Assembly (NCBI GenBank): GCA_026129405.1
Contig: JAHCID010000010.1
Span: forward strand, 68,122 to 132,121
From: a bacterium
Lineage (GTDB): Bacteria > Desulfobacterota > Binatia > DP-6
Direction of reading: 5' to 3'
Length of the DNA: 64,000 nucleotides
Shown piece by piece: positions 8,703 through 18,164 of the stretch (position 1 is its first letter; each line of letters opens with the position of its first letter). The notes under the pieces were generated by a model. That model searched no databases. It was not told the origin of the DNA and saw only the letters and a list, made by a program, of their open reading frames with translations. The translations under genes were made by a program, and so were the position numbers.

Positions 8703-8834
8703 CCGGGCGGGATTGTGCCCGCGCCGTACCCAGGGCGCAAGGTCGCGAGGTTGTTCCGCATTCGGCCCTGTGCTACCTCCCGCCCATTCTGCCGGCCGAG
8801 CGCGTGCGCCGCGCCGCCGGGTTCGGAGGCGTTC

Positions 8835-9584
8835 ATGTCGGGCCATTCCAAATGGAGCACGATCAAGCACAAGAAGGCCGCCAAGGACGCCAAGCGCGGT
8901 AAGGTCTTCACGAAGCTCATCAAGGAGATCACGGTTGCCGCGCGCATGGGCGGCGGTGACCCGAAGGGCAACCCGCGGCTGCGCACGGCCGTCCTCGAGG
9001 CGCGCAAGAGCAGCATGCCCAACGATACGATCGAGCGCGCCATCAAGAAGGGCACCGGGGAGCTCGAGGGCGTCAGCTACGAGGAGATCATCTACGAGGG
9101 GTACGGGGCGGGCGGTGCCGCGGTGATGGTCGAGGTCGTCACCGACAACCGCAACCGCACGGTCGCCGAGATCCGCAACGTCTTCGACAAGCACGGCGGC
9201 AATCTCGGCACCACCGGCAGCGTCGGCTGGATGTTCACCAAGCGCGGCCTCATCGCCGTCGAGCGCGCCGGCATCGACGAGGACGCGGTGATGGAGATCG
9301 CCCTCGAGGCGGGCGCCGAGGACGTCACCGACGCGGGCGAGATGCTCGAGGTCTACACCACGCCGGAGGGCTTCGTCGGCGTGAAGGAGGCGCTCGAGGC
9401 GGCGAACGTCGCGCTCGCCTCGGCCGAGGTGACGATGATCCCCTCGTCGACGCAGGCGATCACCGGCAAGCCGGCGGAGCAGATGGTGCGCCTGCTCGAG
9501 GCGCTCGACGATCACGACGACGTCCAGAAGGTGTCGTCGAACGCGGACATCGCGGCGGAGGAGCTGGAGCGGCTCTCGGCCTGA
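8835..9584 (+). CDS. yebC: YebC/PmpR-family protein
   Basis: The 249-residue product starts [20 protein letters not shown], the hallmark of the YebC/TACO1 family, and continues with [17 protein letters not shown] and [10 protein letters not shown]. These cytoplasmic proteins were long annotated as transcriptional regulators, and more recent work links them to translation of difficult (proline-rich) sequences. It lies directly upstream of ruvCAB, a frequent and conserved arrangement. The ATG start gives full family length. Its promoter should be in the 132-base gap shared with the divergent rlpA gene. Confidence 0.95.
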   Translation: MSGHSKWSTIKHKKAAKDAKRGKVFTKLIKEITVAARMGGGDPKGNPRLRTAVLEARKSSMPNDTIERAIKKGTGELEGVSYEEIIYEGYGAGGAAVMVEVVTDNRNRTVAEIRNVFDKHGGNLGTTGSVGWMFTKRGLIAVERAGIDEDAVMEIALEAGAEDVTDAGEMLEVYTTPEGFVGVKEALEAANVALASAEVTMIPSSTQAITGKPAEQMVRLLEALDDHDDVQKVSSNADIAAEELERLSA

Positions 9585-9605
9585 CGCCGCGGTCGCGGCG
9601 GGGAG

Positions 9606-10115
9606 GTGGCGGTGCGGGCACTGGGGATCGACCCCGGGTCCCGGCGGACGGGGTGGGGCGTGGTCGAGCAGGCAGGGTCGCGCCTGTGCCACGTCGCGAG
9701 CGGCACGATCGTGCTCGACGCGCGTGACGCCGTCGCCCCGCGTCTCGCCCGGCTGCACGCGGCCATCGCCGTGCTGGTCCGCGAGTGGACGCCCGACGCC
9801 GTGGCCCTCGAGCGGGCGTTCGTCGCACGCAACGTGCAGAGCGCGTTCCGGCTCGGCGAGACCCGCGGGGCGGTGCTGGCCGCGGTCGCCGCCGCGGGCG
9901 TGACCTTGCACGAGTATGCCCCGGCGCAGGTGAAGCTCGCCGCGGTCGGCCACGGCGGCGCCGACAAGGACAGCGTCGGCCGCGGCGTGACCGCGATGCT
10001 CCGCCTCGGCGAGCGTCCCGCCGTCGACGCCGCCGACGCGCTGGCCCTCGCGCTCTGCCATCTCCAGCAGGCGCCGTACCTGGCCGCGCTGGCGCGGGCG
10101 GGGGTGCGGCGGTGA
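9606..10115 (+). CDS. ruvC: Holliday junction resolvase RuvC
   Basis: The 169-residue product is the RuvC endonuclease that cuts Holliday junctions during recombinational repair. It begins near [15 protein letters not shown], which carries the first catalytic Asp. It contains [20 protein letters not shown] with the catalytic Glu, and [10 protein letters not shown] plus [12 protein letters not shown] with the remaining acidic residues, so all active-site residues look present. GTG at 9606 or 9612 could be the start. The stop overlaps the GTG of ruvA. The order yebC-ruvC-ruvA-ruvB is typical. Confidence 0.96.
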   Translation: MAVRALGIDPGSRRTGWGVVEQAGSRLCHVASGTIVLDARDAVAPRLARLHAAIAVLVREWTPDAVALERAFVARNVQSAFRLGETRGAVLAAVAAAGVTLHEYAPAQVKLAAVGHGGADKDSVGRGVTAMLRLGERPAVDAADALALALCHLQQAPYLAALARAGVRR

Positions 10116-10704
10116 TCGCACGTCTCGCCGGGACGCTCCTCGAGCGCGAGCCCGACCTCGTGGTGGTCGACGCCGGGGGCGTCGGCTATGCCGTCCACGT
10201 GTCGCTCCAGACGCTCGCCGCGCTGCCGCCCGTCGGGCAGGCGGTCCACCTCCTGATCCACACCGAGGTGCGCGAGGACGCCATCGAGCTCTTCGGCTTC
10301 GGCACGGCGCGGGAGCGCACGCTTTTCCATCTCCTGCGGCGGGTGAAGGGCATCGGCCCGCGGCTCGCGCTGGCCGTGCTCTCCGGCATGCCCGCCGACG
10401 AGCTGGCGCGCACCGTCGCGGCCGGCGACCGCGCGCGACTGGAGGCCATCCCGGGCATCGGCCGGCGCACCGCGGAGCGCATCGTCGTCGAGTGCCGCGA
10501 GGCGGCGGCGGCGCTGGCCGTCTCGTCCGGTTCGCCGCGCCTGCCGCTCGACGCGCCCGGCGGCGAAACGGAGGAGGCCGTGTCGGTGCTCGTGAACCTC
10601 GGCTATGCGCGCAGCGAGGCCGAGCGTGCCGTGCGCCAGGTCGGCCGCACGCAGGGTACGCTCGAGGACGTCGTCCGTGCGGCGCTCCAGGGGCTCGGCG
10701 GCTG

Positions 10705-10705
<1 letters not shown>
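10112..10705 (+). CDS. ruvA: Holliday junction branch-migration subunit RuvA
   Basis: The 197-residue product is RuvA, which binds four-way junctions and loads the RuvB motor. Domain I begins [20 protein letters not shown] with GVGYAVHVS. Domain II has the two helix-hairpin-helix motifs ([20 protein letters not shown] and [18 protein letters not shown]). Domain III ([20 protein letters not shown]) contacts RuvB. The GTG start overlaps the ruvC stop; the stop TGA shares a base with the ruvB ATG. Confidence 0.96.
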
Positions 10706-11745
<1,040 letters not shown>

Positions 11746-11771
11746 GCGCGCGCCGCGCGGCGGACGTCCTC

Positions 11772-13178
11772 GTGCCGCTCGGCGCCACGCTGCTGGCGGC
11801 GGCGTGCATCCTCCACGACATCGGCGAGAAGAGCCTCTGGTTCGACGAGGGGCTGAGCGTCTACTTCGCCCGGGCGCCGGCCGACGAGCTGTGGCGGATC
11901 GTGCGCACCCGCGAGATCAACGCCGGGCTGTACTACCTGCTCCTGCGCCTGTGGCTGCACTGCGGCGACTCCGAGGCGTGGGTGCGGGGGCTGGCGGGCG
12001 CCGCGGTGATCGCGACCGTGCCGGTCCTGTGGGGGCTCGGCCGCCGGCTCCTCGGCCGCGTGGCGGCCGGCGCGGCGGCGATCCTGTTCGCGACGCATCC
12101 GCTCGCCGTGCAGTACGGCCAGGAGGCGCGCACCTACGGCGTCGTCATGCTCGCCGTCACGCTCGCGACGCTGGCGCTGGTGCGCGGGCTCGACGGCGGT
12201 CGCCCGGCGGCCTGGGCCGCGTGGGCCGGGGCGCTCGTGGTCGGGCTCTACCTGCACTTCTTCGCGGCGCTGGTCGGCGTCGCGCACGGCGTGGCGATCC
12301 TGCTGCGCGGGCCGTCGCGCGTGCCGTGGCGGTACGTCGCTCCGGCGGCGGCGCTGATCGTCGTCGCCGCCCTGCCGCTCATCGGCTTCGTCCTCACCCA
12401 GGACGCCGGCCAGATCGACTGGCTGCGGCCGCCGACCGCGGGCGACGTGCGCTGGGTGCTGCTGGGCTTCTCGGGCTACGGCGAGACGCTCGGCCTCGCC
12501 CTGGCGGCGCTCGCATGGCTGCTCGGCGCCGCCGGCGTCTTCTACGGCACGCGCCGGTGGGAGACGGCGCTGGTGGTCGCGTGGGCGACCCTGCCGCCGC
12601 TGCTGGCGTGGCTCGTCTCGTTCCGCAAGCCGGTGTTCCTCGATCGCTATCTCCTGGTGGCGCTGCCGGCGGCGACGCTGCTGGCCGGTGCCGGCGTCGC
12701 GCGCCTCGGCGCCTGGCCGCTGTGCGGCGCGCTGCTCGCGGCCCTGCTCGCCGTGCAGGCGCAGGGCCTGGAGCGGTTGTGGAAGCACATGCCGAAGGAG
12801 GATTGGCGCGGCGCGGCCCGCGTCATCGCCGCGGGGGCGCAGCCCGGCGACGTCTACACCTGCTGGACGGCGCCCGGCTGCGCGACGCTGGCGTACTACC
12901 TCGCCCGCCAGCCCGCCGGCGTGCGCCCGCGGCAGGTCCTGATCGTGGACGAGCTCGCCGCCGTCGGCGCGTCGCCGCCGGTGGCCGGCCGTGTCGCCGC
13001 GCTCGCGGCCGAGCCCCGGGTCTGGCTCGTCACCTCGCACGTCCGCGTCGGGCGCGCCGACCGCGGCTCGGACCTGGACGCGCTGGAGGCGCGTCTGGGC
13101 GCGACCGGCCACGTGCGCGAGCGCCAGTGGCCGGGGCGCGGCGTGGGCGTCTCGCTGTGGAGCGCGCCGGCGCCGTGA
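11772..13178 (+). CDS. polytopic membrane glycosyltransferase (GT39/ArnT-like)
   Basis: The 468-residue product is an integral membrane protein with roughly nine to eleven hydrophobic segments and a soluble C-terminal domain. Near the N-terminus is EKSLWFDEGLSVYFARAP. This resembles the first periplasmic loop of PMT/ArnT-type (GT-C) transferases, where an acidic catalytic residue follows the first helix. VQYGQEARTYGVVMLAV matches the second conserved loop. Such enzymes transfer sugars from a lipid-linked donor on the periplasmic side; donor and acceptor are unknown here. GTG 11772 is chosen because no ATG is near and it begins the first helix; a few codons more are possible. It follows ruvB by 26 bases. 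Confidence 0.75.
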   Translation: MPLGATLLAAACILHDIGEKSLWFDEGLSVYFARAPADELWRIVRTREINAGLYYLLLRLWLHCGDSEAWVRGLAGAAVIATVPVLWGLGRRLLGRVAAGAAAILFATHPLAVQYGQEARTYGVVMLAVTLATLALVRGLDGGRPAAWAAWAGALVVGLYLHFFAALVGVAHGVAILLRGPSRVPWRYVAPAAALIVVAALPLIGFVLTQDAGQIDWLRPPTAGDVRWVLLGFSGYGETLGLALAALAWLLGAAGVFYGTRRWETALVVAWATLPPLLAWLVSFRKPVFLDRYLLVALPAATLLAGAGVARLGAWPLCGALLAALLAVQAQGLERLWKHMPKEDWRGAARVIAAGAQPGDVYTCWTAPGCATLAYYLARQPAGVRPRQVLIVDELAAVGASPPVAGRVAALAAEPRVWLVTSHVRVGRADRGSDLDALEARLGATGHVRERQWPGRGVGVSLWSAPAP

Positions 13179-13234
13179 GCGGCTCCGCGGCGGTTCGCGT
13201 CGGCTAGCACCCGTGTCGCGCGGCCCGAGCGCGA

Positions 13235-14200
13235 CTACCGACCCACGGGAGGCGGGTCGGCGAAGCGCACCGCCGCGAGCTTGCGCGTCGCGAGGACGGC
13301 GTGCACCGCGGCGATGCGGCCGTCGGCGTCGAGGTCGAGCCGGATCACGCCGCGGGGCGGGTCGCCGCGGAGCCCGGGGCCGAACTCGACGACCAGCGCG
13401 GGCAGGCCGTTCACCGTGCGGAGGGTCGTGGCGAGCGTCGCCGGCCGGCGGCGGGCGAGGCCGATGAAGAAGCGTGCGACGCGCGTGCGGCCGACGACGA
13501 TGCGCCGCGCGGCATGGAACTCGCCGGCCCCGTCGCTGATCGCGCGCACGTCGGCGGCGAGCAGCGCCTCGACCGCGGCGACGTCGCCGCGCGTGATGCC
13601 GGCGACGAACGTCACGAGGGCCACCCGGGTGGCGTCGGCGAGGTCCCGCGTGGGCGGGCGGCGGGTACGGTCGTAGGCGGCCATGCGGCGGCGGGCGCGG
13701 TGGTGCAGCACCTTCACGTTCGCTTCGCTGGTGCCGAGCGCGGCGGCGGCGGCGCGCACGGGATAATCGAACACGTCGCGGAGAAGCAGCACGGCGCGCT
13801 GCTGCGGCGTCAGCGCCTCCAGCGCGAGCAGGAACGCGAAGCCGACGCTCTCGAGCAGGTCGTAGCGGCCCTCGGTCGACGCCGGCTCGTGCGACGGCTC
13901 GTGCACGGACGCCTCCGCCGCATCCGTCTCGACGGCTGCCGGCAGCCACGGGCCGACGTAGCGCCGCCGCCGCCGACGACGGAGGAGATCGCGCGCCAGA
14001 TTCATCGCCACCCGCACCAGCCAGGGGCGCAGCGGCCCCGCCGGGTCGCGCGGCGGGCGCTCGACGAAGCGCAGGAACGTCTCCTGCACGAGGTCGTCGG
14101 CGTCGGCGGCGACGCCGGACATGCGGTAGCACAGCGCCCAGAGGTGGCGCTCGTGCGCAGCGAATACCGCGTCCGCCGCCGCTGCCGGGGGCGCCGTCAT
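13235..14200 (-). CDS. ECF41-like (SigJ-type) sigma factor
   Basis: The 321-residue product carries sigma-70 region 2 (VFAAHERHLWALCYRMSGVA, DADDLVQETFLRFVE, WLVRVAMNLARDLLRRR) and region 4 (ALEALTPQQRAVLLLRDVFD, GTSEANVKVLHHRARRRM). A SnoaL-like C-terminal extension of about 110 residues follows. The linker includes RRYVGPWLP, and the extension has ISDGAGEFHAARRIVVGRTR. These parallel the ECF41 WLPEP and DGGGKV motifs, which tune sigma activity in that group. The ATG overlaps the stop of the FAD oxidoreductase gene. ECF41 factors usually control an adjacent oxidoreductase-type gene and have no anti-sigma factor; none is seen here. Confidence 0.85.
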   Translation of the reverse strand: MTAPPAAAADAVFAAHERHLWALCYRMSGVAADADDLVQETFLRFVERPPRDPAGPLRPWLVRVAMNLARDLLRRRRRRRYVGPWLPAAVETDAAEASVHEPSHEPASTEGRYDLLESVGFAFLLALEALTPQQRAVLLLRDVFDYPVRAAAAALGTSEANVKVLHHRARRRMAAYDRTRRPPTRDLADATRVALVTFVAGITRGDVAAVEALLAADVRAISDGAGEFHAARRIVVGRTRVARFFIGLARRRPATLATTLRTVNGLPALVVEFGPGLRGDPPRGVIRLDLDADGRIAAVHAVLATRKLAAVRFADPPPVGR

Positions 14201-15504
14201 GCGGCGGCTGCCGCCGGGCGCAGGCGCGCCGTCACCAGAGCCGCGGCTCGCCGCGCGCTCGCCAGGCTCGCGTCCGCGAGGCAGCCCTCGGGCCCGACCC
14301 AGTCGCCGGCGACGGCGCAGTTGGCGGCGCCGGTGACCTGCGGCCCGGGACGGCCGCGGAGGCCGCCCTGCGCGGCGCGCACGAGGGCGCTGGCCGCAAG
14401 CATGCCCGGCAGGAAGCGCCGCGTGACGACCGCGGCGCGCCATCCCGGCTGGACGAGGTCGAGCGTCGCCTCGAGCGACTGCTCGACGACCTTCGCCGGC
14501 GGCGGATCGGGCTCGAGATAGCGCATGACGTGCACGACGGCGCCGCCGGCAGGCGCGAGGCGCGCCACCGCGGTGTGCACCGACAGGTACGACGGCGTGT
14601 CGACGCCGAGCGCGAAGACGGCGCCCGGCCGCGGCAGCGCGCGCAGCGCGACGTCGAGGCACGCGGCGCGCACGGGGACGGCCTCCGCCGCCGCCCGGCG
14701 CACCTCGCCCTCGGGGAGAAGCGGCGCGGCGTCGGCGGCGGGCAGGGCGAGGATGGCGCTGCGGGCGGGGATCGTCGTGCCGTCGCGCAGGCGGACGGCC
14801 ATGACGTCGCCGGCGGCGTCGCGCAGGAGCGCGGTCGCCGCGGCGCCGGTGCGTATCTCGACGCCGGCGCGGACGGCGGCGTCGCGCAGACCGTCGACCA
14901 GCGTCTGCCAGCCGCCGTGCAGGTAGAGGACGCCGCGGCGGAGCGCGTGCTGGAGCTGCCCGATGGCGGCGCCGGCGCTGTGGGCGTCGGGCGCGTTGGC
15001 GTAGCTGCTGACGCGCGTCAGCGCGAGCACGAGGCGGCGCACGTCGGGATGCTGCACGCTCGTCGCCACCCACTCGGCGAGCGGCCGCGCCTGCCACGGC
15101 TCGGGATCGACGCGGCCGAGGCCGGCCAGCAGGCGTGCCGTCTCGAGCTTCGCGCCGAGGCCGAAGAGGCCGGTCGTGAGCAGCGAGACGAGGCCGCCGG
15201 GGAGGGCGTGCGTGTGCCCGCGGTCGAGCGCGAAGGCCCCCGAGACGGGCGGCATGCCGCCGTCGATGGCGACGTCCAGCTCGCGCAGCAGCGTCTCGGC
15301 CGGGCCGCCGCGGTAGAGCGCGTGCGGGCCGAGGTTCAGGTGGAAGCCTTCTTCGACGCGGGTCGCGGCGCGCCCGCCGGGGGCGGGTGCCCGCTCCAGC
15401 AGCACGACGCGCGCGCCGCCGCGGGCGACCAGCGCCGCCGCCGCGAGGCCGGAAAGGCCGCCGCCGATCACCGCGCAGTCCGCGGCAGGAATGTAGTCGT
15501 CCAT
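14197..15504 (-). CDS. FAD-dependent oxidoreductase, phytoene-desaturase/amine-oxidase type
   Basis: The 435-residue product starts MDDYIPAADCAVIGGGLSGL with a dinucleotide-binding GxGxxG-type loop, then VVLLERAPAPGGRAATRVEE as in carotenoid desaturases and amine oxidases. It ends with NCAVAGDWVGPEGCLADASL, the C-terminal FAD-binding motif. The substrate is unknown. A strong Shine-Dalgarno (AAGGAGGAACG) lies just before the chosen ATG, ruling out the longer open frame. It is coupled to the ECF41-like sigma gene downstream, which probably regulates it by analogy with that group. Confidence 0.85.
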   Translation of the reverse strand: MDDYIPAADCAVIGGGLSGLAAAALVARGGARVVLLERAPAPGGRAATRVEEGFHLNLGPHALYRGGPAETLLRELDVAIDGGMPPVSGAFALDRGHTHALPGGLVSLLTTGLFGLGAKLETARLLAGLGRVDPEPWQARPLAEWVATSVQHPDVRRLVLALTRVSSYANAPDAHSAGAAIGQLQHALRRGVLYLHGGWQTLVDGLRDAAVRAGVEIRTGAAATALLRDAAGDVMAVRLRDGTTIPARSAILALPAADAAPLLPEGEVRRAAAEAVPVRAACLDVALRALPRPGAVFALGVDTPSYLSVHTAVARLAPAGGAVVHVMRYLEPDPPPAKVVEQSLEATLDLVQPGWRAAVVTRRFLPGMLAASALVRAAQGGLRGRPGPQVTGAANCAVAGDWVGPEGCLADASLASARRAAALVTARLRPAAAAA

Positions 15505-15597
15505 GGGTCGTTCCTCCTTCTGCCCACTCCACGCGCGGGGCGGTCCGGAGGTTACAGGCGGCTTGCCGCGGCCCCGGGGCGCTGGCAAGCCGGAGCG

Positions 15598-15813
15598 GTG
15601 CAGGACGTCGGACGCGTGCTGATCCTGCTCGGGGTGGTCGCGATCGCGATCGGCGTCCTCCTGCTCGTCGGAGCGCGCTTCCCATGGCTCGGCCGCCTGC
15701 CGGGGGACGTCGTGGTGCAGCGGGAGCGGGGCACGTTCTACTTCCCGATCGTCACCTCGATCGTGGTGAGCCTCGTCCTGACCCTCCTCCTGAACCTGCT
15801 CTTCCGCCGCTAG
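15598..15813 (+). CDS. DUF2905 small membrane protein
   Basis: This is a 71-residue inner-membrane protein with two hydrophobic segments (VLILLGVVAIAIGVLLLVGA and VTSIVVSLVLTLLLNLLF). They are separated by PWLGRLPGDVVVQRERGTFY, the conserved core of the DUF2905 family. Function is unknown in the family. Start GTG 15598 places the first helix right at the N-terminus. It precedes the sensor kinase by less than 100 bases. Confidence 0.85.
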   Translation: MQDVGRVLILLGVVAIAIGVLLLVGARFPWLGRLPGDVVVQRERGTFYFPIVTSIVVSLVLTLLLNLLFRR

Positions 15814-15850
15814 CGAGTCGAGTTTTCAGGTTTTACGCACAGTTACCTGC

Positions 15851-15871
15851 TCGAAGGCGCCTTGCCTTCGA
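15851..15871 (+). other. hairpin in leader of the sensor kinase gene
   Basis: A perfect inverted repeat, TCGAAGGC / GCCTTCGA with a 5-base loop, lies about 30 bases before the kinase ATG and after a T-rich patch (GTTTTCAGGTTTT). It could be a weak terminator for the DUF2905 gene or an mRNA leader structure. No U-run follows on the plus strand. Confidence 0.45.
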
Positions 15872-15900
15872 CCCCTCGCCCCCCTATCATCGCGCGGCTC

Positions 15901-18150
15901 ATGTCGGAGTCAGCCGAGCCGGGGTCCGCCCCGGACGTGCGACGCCGCTGGCGGGAGGCGGGGATCATCCTCGCCACGGCGCTGGCCGTCATCGCGTTCG
16001 CACTGTTCGAGACCCGCCTGCCGCAGTTCGCGAGCAGCGGCTCCCTCGGCACCGACGCGATCCTCGTCCTCCTCATCAACCTGAACCTGATCCTCCTGGT
16101 CCTCCTGGTCTTCCTGGTGGGCCGGAACCTGGTGAAGCTGTTCCTCGACCGGCGCCGGCGCATCCTCGGCTCGCACCTGCGCACGCGGCTCGTGGTGGCG
16201 TTCATCGGCATCGCGCTGCTGCCCGCGACGCTGCTCTTCCTGGTCGCGCAGGTGTTCGTCTCCAACTCGATCGAGGGCTGGTTCAACGATCAGGTCGAGA
16301 GCGCGCTCGAGGGCTCGCTCGACGTCGCGCACGCCTACTACGAGGATCTCGCCGCGAACTCGCTCGGGTTCGCACGCCAGACGGCGGCGCGGCTCGCGGG
16401 CTCGAAGCTCCTCGACCCGGGCAGCCGGCAAGCGCTGCGCCAGTTCCTCGCCGAGCGCCGCGAGGAGTACCAGGTCGACCTCCTCGAGGTGTTCGCCGAC
16501 GGCCAGCCGCTCGCACGCAGCCGCCGCCCGAAGCTGCCCGAGCGCAAGATGGGCGCCGAGCCGTGGTCGCCGCTCGTGAAGCGCGCCTTCAACGGCGAGG
16601 AGGCGACGGCGGTCGACGCGGTCGGCCAGGCCGACGTCATCCGCGCCGCCGTGCCGGTCGACGAGGGCGGGCGCATCGTCGCCGTCGTGGTGGTCGACGC
16701 CTGGGTGCCGAAGAGCGTCGTCAAGCGCCGCGAGGAGATCGACCGCTCGTTCGGCGAGTACCTGCGCCTCAAGATCCAGCGCCGCCCGATCCGCACCGCC
16801 TACACCATCACGCTCGTGCTCGTGAGCCTCGTCGTCCTCTTCTCGGCGACGTGGGTGGGGCTCTGGGTCGCACGCGGCATCACGGTGCCCATCCAACGTC
16901 TCGCCGAAGGCACACGCGCCGTCGCCCAAGGCGACCTCGACCTCCGCATACCCGGCGAAGGCGACGACGAGCTCGGCACGCTGGTGAAGGCGTTCAACCA
17001 CATGACGGGCGACATCAAGGCGAGCCGCGCCGAGCTCGACGCCCGCCGCCGCGCGCTCGAGACCGTGCTCGCGAACATCGGCGCGGGCGTCATCGCGCTC
17101 GACCCCGCCGGCCGCGTGACCACGATCAACCGCGCCGGGCGCCAGCTGCTCGGACTCTCGCCGGGCGCCGTCATCGGCCGCCAGCTGACGAGCCTGCTCG
17201 AGGGCGACGTCCACCGCGCGCTGCGCGACGAGGTCGGGGCGCTGCTCGCGTCGGCGCCGACCAAGCACGAGCAGCAGCTCGCGCTCCGCCGCCCCGACGG
17301 CAGCGAGCTCGCGGTGCTGCTCACCGGCTCGCCGCTGGTCGACGAGGCGGGCCACACGCAGGGCCTGCTGCTCTTCCTCGAGGACGTGACGCACCTCCTG
17401 CGCGTCGAGCGCATGGAGGCGTGGCGCGAGGTCGCGCGCCGCATCGCGCACGAGATCAAGAACCCGCTGACGCCGATCCAGCTCGCCGCCCAGCGCCTGC
17501 GCCGGCGCTACGGTCCCACGCTGCGCGACGGCGGCGTCTTCGACGAGTGCACGCGCACCATCGTGCAGCAGGTGGAAGACCTGAAGGCGCTGGTCAACGA
17601 GTTCCAGACCTTCGCGCGCATGCCGCAGGCCGAGCACACGCCCCAGGACCTGAACCGCGTCGTCGAGGACGCGCTGGTTCTGTTCCGCGAAGGCCATCCC
17701 GCCATCGACTTCGTGTGGACGCCCGACGCCGGTCTGCCGCCGATCGAGCTCGACCGCGAGGGGCTGAAGCGCGCCATCATCAACATCCTCGACAACGCCG
17801 TCGCCGCCTGCACGGCCCGCCCCGCGACGGAGCCGGGCGAGCGCCGCCGCGTGTCGCTCCAGACCACGTACGATGCCGGGCTCGGCATCGCGCGGCTCGA
17901 GATCGCCGACGACGGCGTCGGCCTCTCGGCCGAGGCGCGCGCGCGCCTCTTCGAGCCCTACTACTCGACCAAGCCCGACGGCACCGGCCTCGGCCTCGCG
18001 ATCGTGCAGGCCATCGTGGCCGACCACAAGGGCTTCATCCGCGTCCGCGAGGACGCCCCGCAGGGGACCCGCTTCGTGATGGAGTTCCCGGTGCGGACCG
18101 ACCCCGCCCAGCTGGTGGCGCGTGCGCGCCATGGGGCATACGGGTCCTGA
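15901..18150 (+). CDS. NtrY-like transmembrane sensor histidine kinase
   Basis: The 749-residue product has N-terminal transmembrane helices (about residues 20-38, 50-75 and 97-115), a periplasmic region and a further helix near 300. A HAMP linker follows, then a PAS domain (ALETVLANIGAGVIALDPAG), a HisKA domain with EVARRIAHEIKNPLTPIQLA (phospho-His near residue 517), and an HATPase domain (NILDNAVAAC, DDGVGLS, GTGLGLAIV). The layout and the HEIKNPLTPIQLAAQRLRRR helix are those of NtrY. The ATG start is preferred over an upstream TTG. Fourteen bases after the stop comes the receiver-LpxC gene with its own strong ribosome site, so its output is very probably phosphotransfer to that protein. 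Confidence 0.9.
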   Translation: MSESAEPGSAPDVRRRWREAGIILATALAVIAFALFETRLPQFASSGSLGTDAILVLLINLNLILLVLLVFLVGRNLVKLFLDRRRRILGSHLRTRLVVAFIGIALLPATLLFLVAQVFVSNSIEGWFNDQVESALEGSLDVAHAYYEDLAANSLGFARQTAARLAGSKLLDPGSRQALRQFLAERREEYQVDLLEVFADGQPLARSRRPKLPERKMGAEPWSPLVKRAFNGEEATAVDAVGQADVIRAAVPVDEGGRIVAVVVVDAWVPKSVVKRREEIDRSFGEYLRLKIQRRPIRTAYTITLVLVSLVVLFSATWVGLWVARGITVPIQRLAEGTRAVAQGDLDLRIPGEGDDELGTLVKAFNHMTGDIKASRAELDARRRALETVLANIGAGVIALDPAGRVTTINRAGRQLLGLSPGAVIGRQLTSLLEGDVHRALRDEVGALLASAPTKHEQQLALRRPDGSELAVLLTGSPLVDEAGHTQGLLLFLEDVTHLLRVERMEAWREVARRIAHEIKNPLTPIQLAAQRLRRRYGPTLRDGGVFDECTRTIVQQVEDLKALVNEFQTFARMPQAEHTPQDLNRVVEDALVLFREGHPAIDFVWTPDAGLPPIELDREGLKRAIINILDNAVAACTARPATEPGERRRVSLQTTYDAGLGIARLEIADDGVGLSAEARARLFEPYYSTKPDGTGLGLAIVQAIVADHKGFIRVREDAPQGTRFVMEFPVRTDPAQLVARARHGAYGS

Positions 18151-18164
18151 GGGAAGGAGAAACG

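Noticed and set aside
15387-18164. Open frame upstream of and continuous with the receiver-LpxC gene
   Set aside because: It is an out-of-frame shadow of the sensor kinase with Arg/Pro/Ala-rich sequence. The ribosome site and ATG at 18165 define the real start, so there is no kinase-LpxC mega-fusion.
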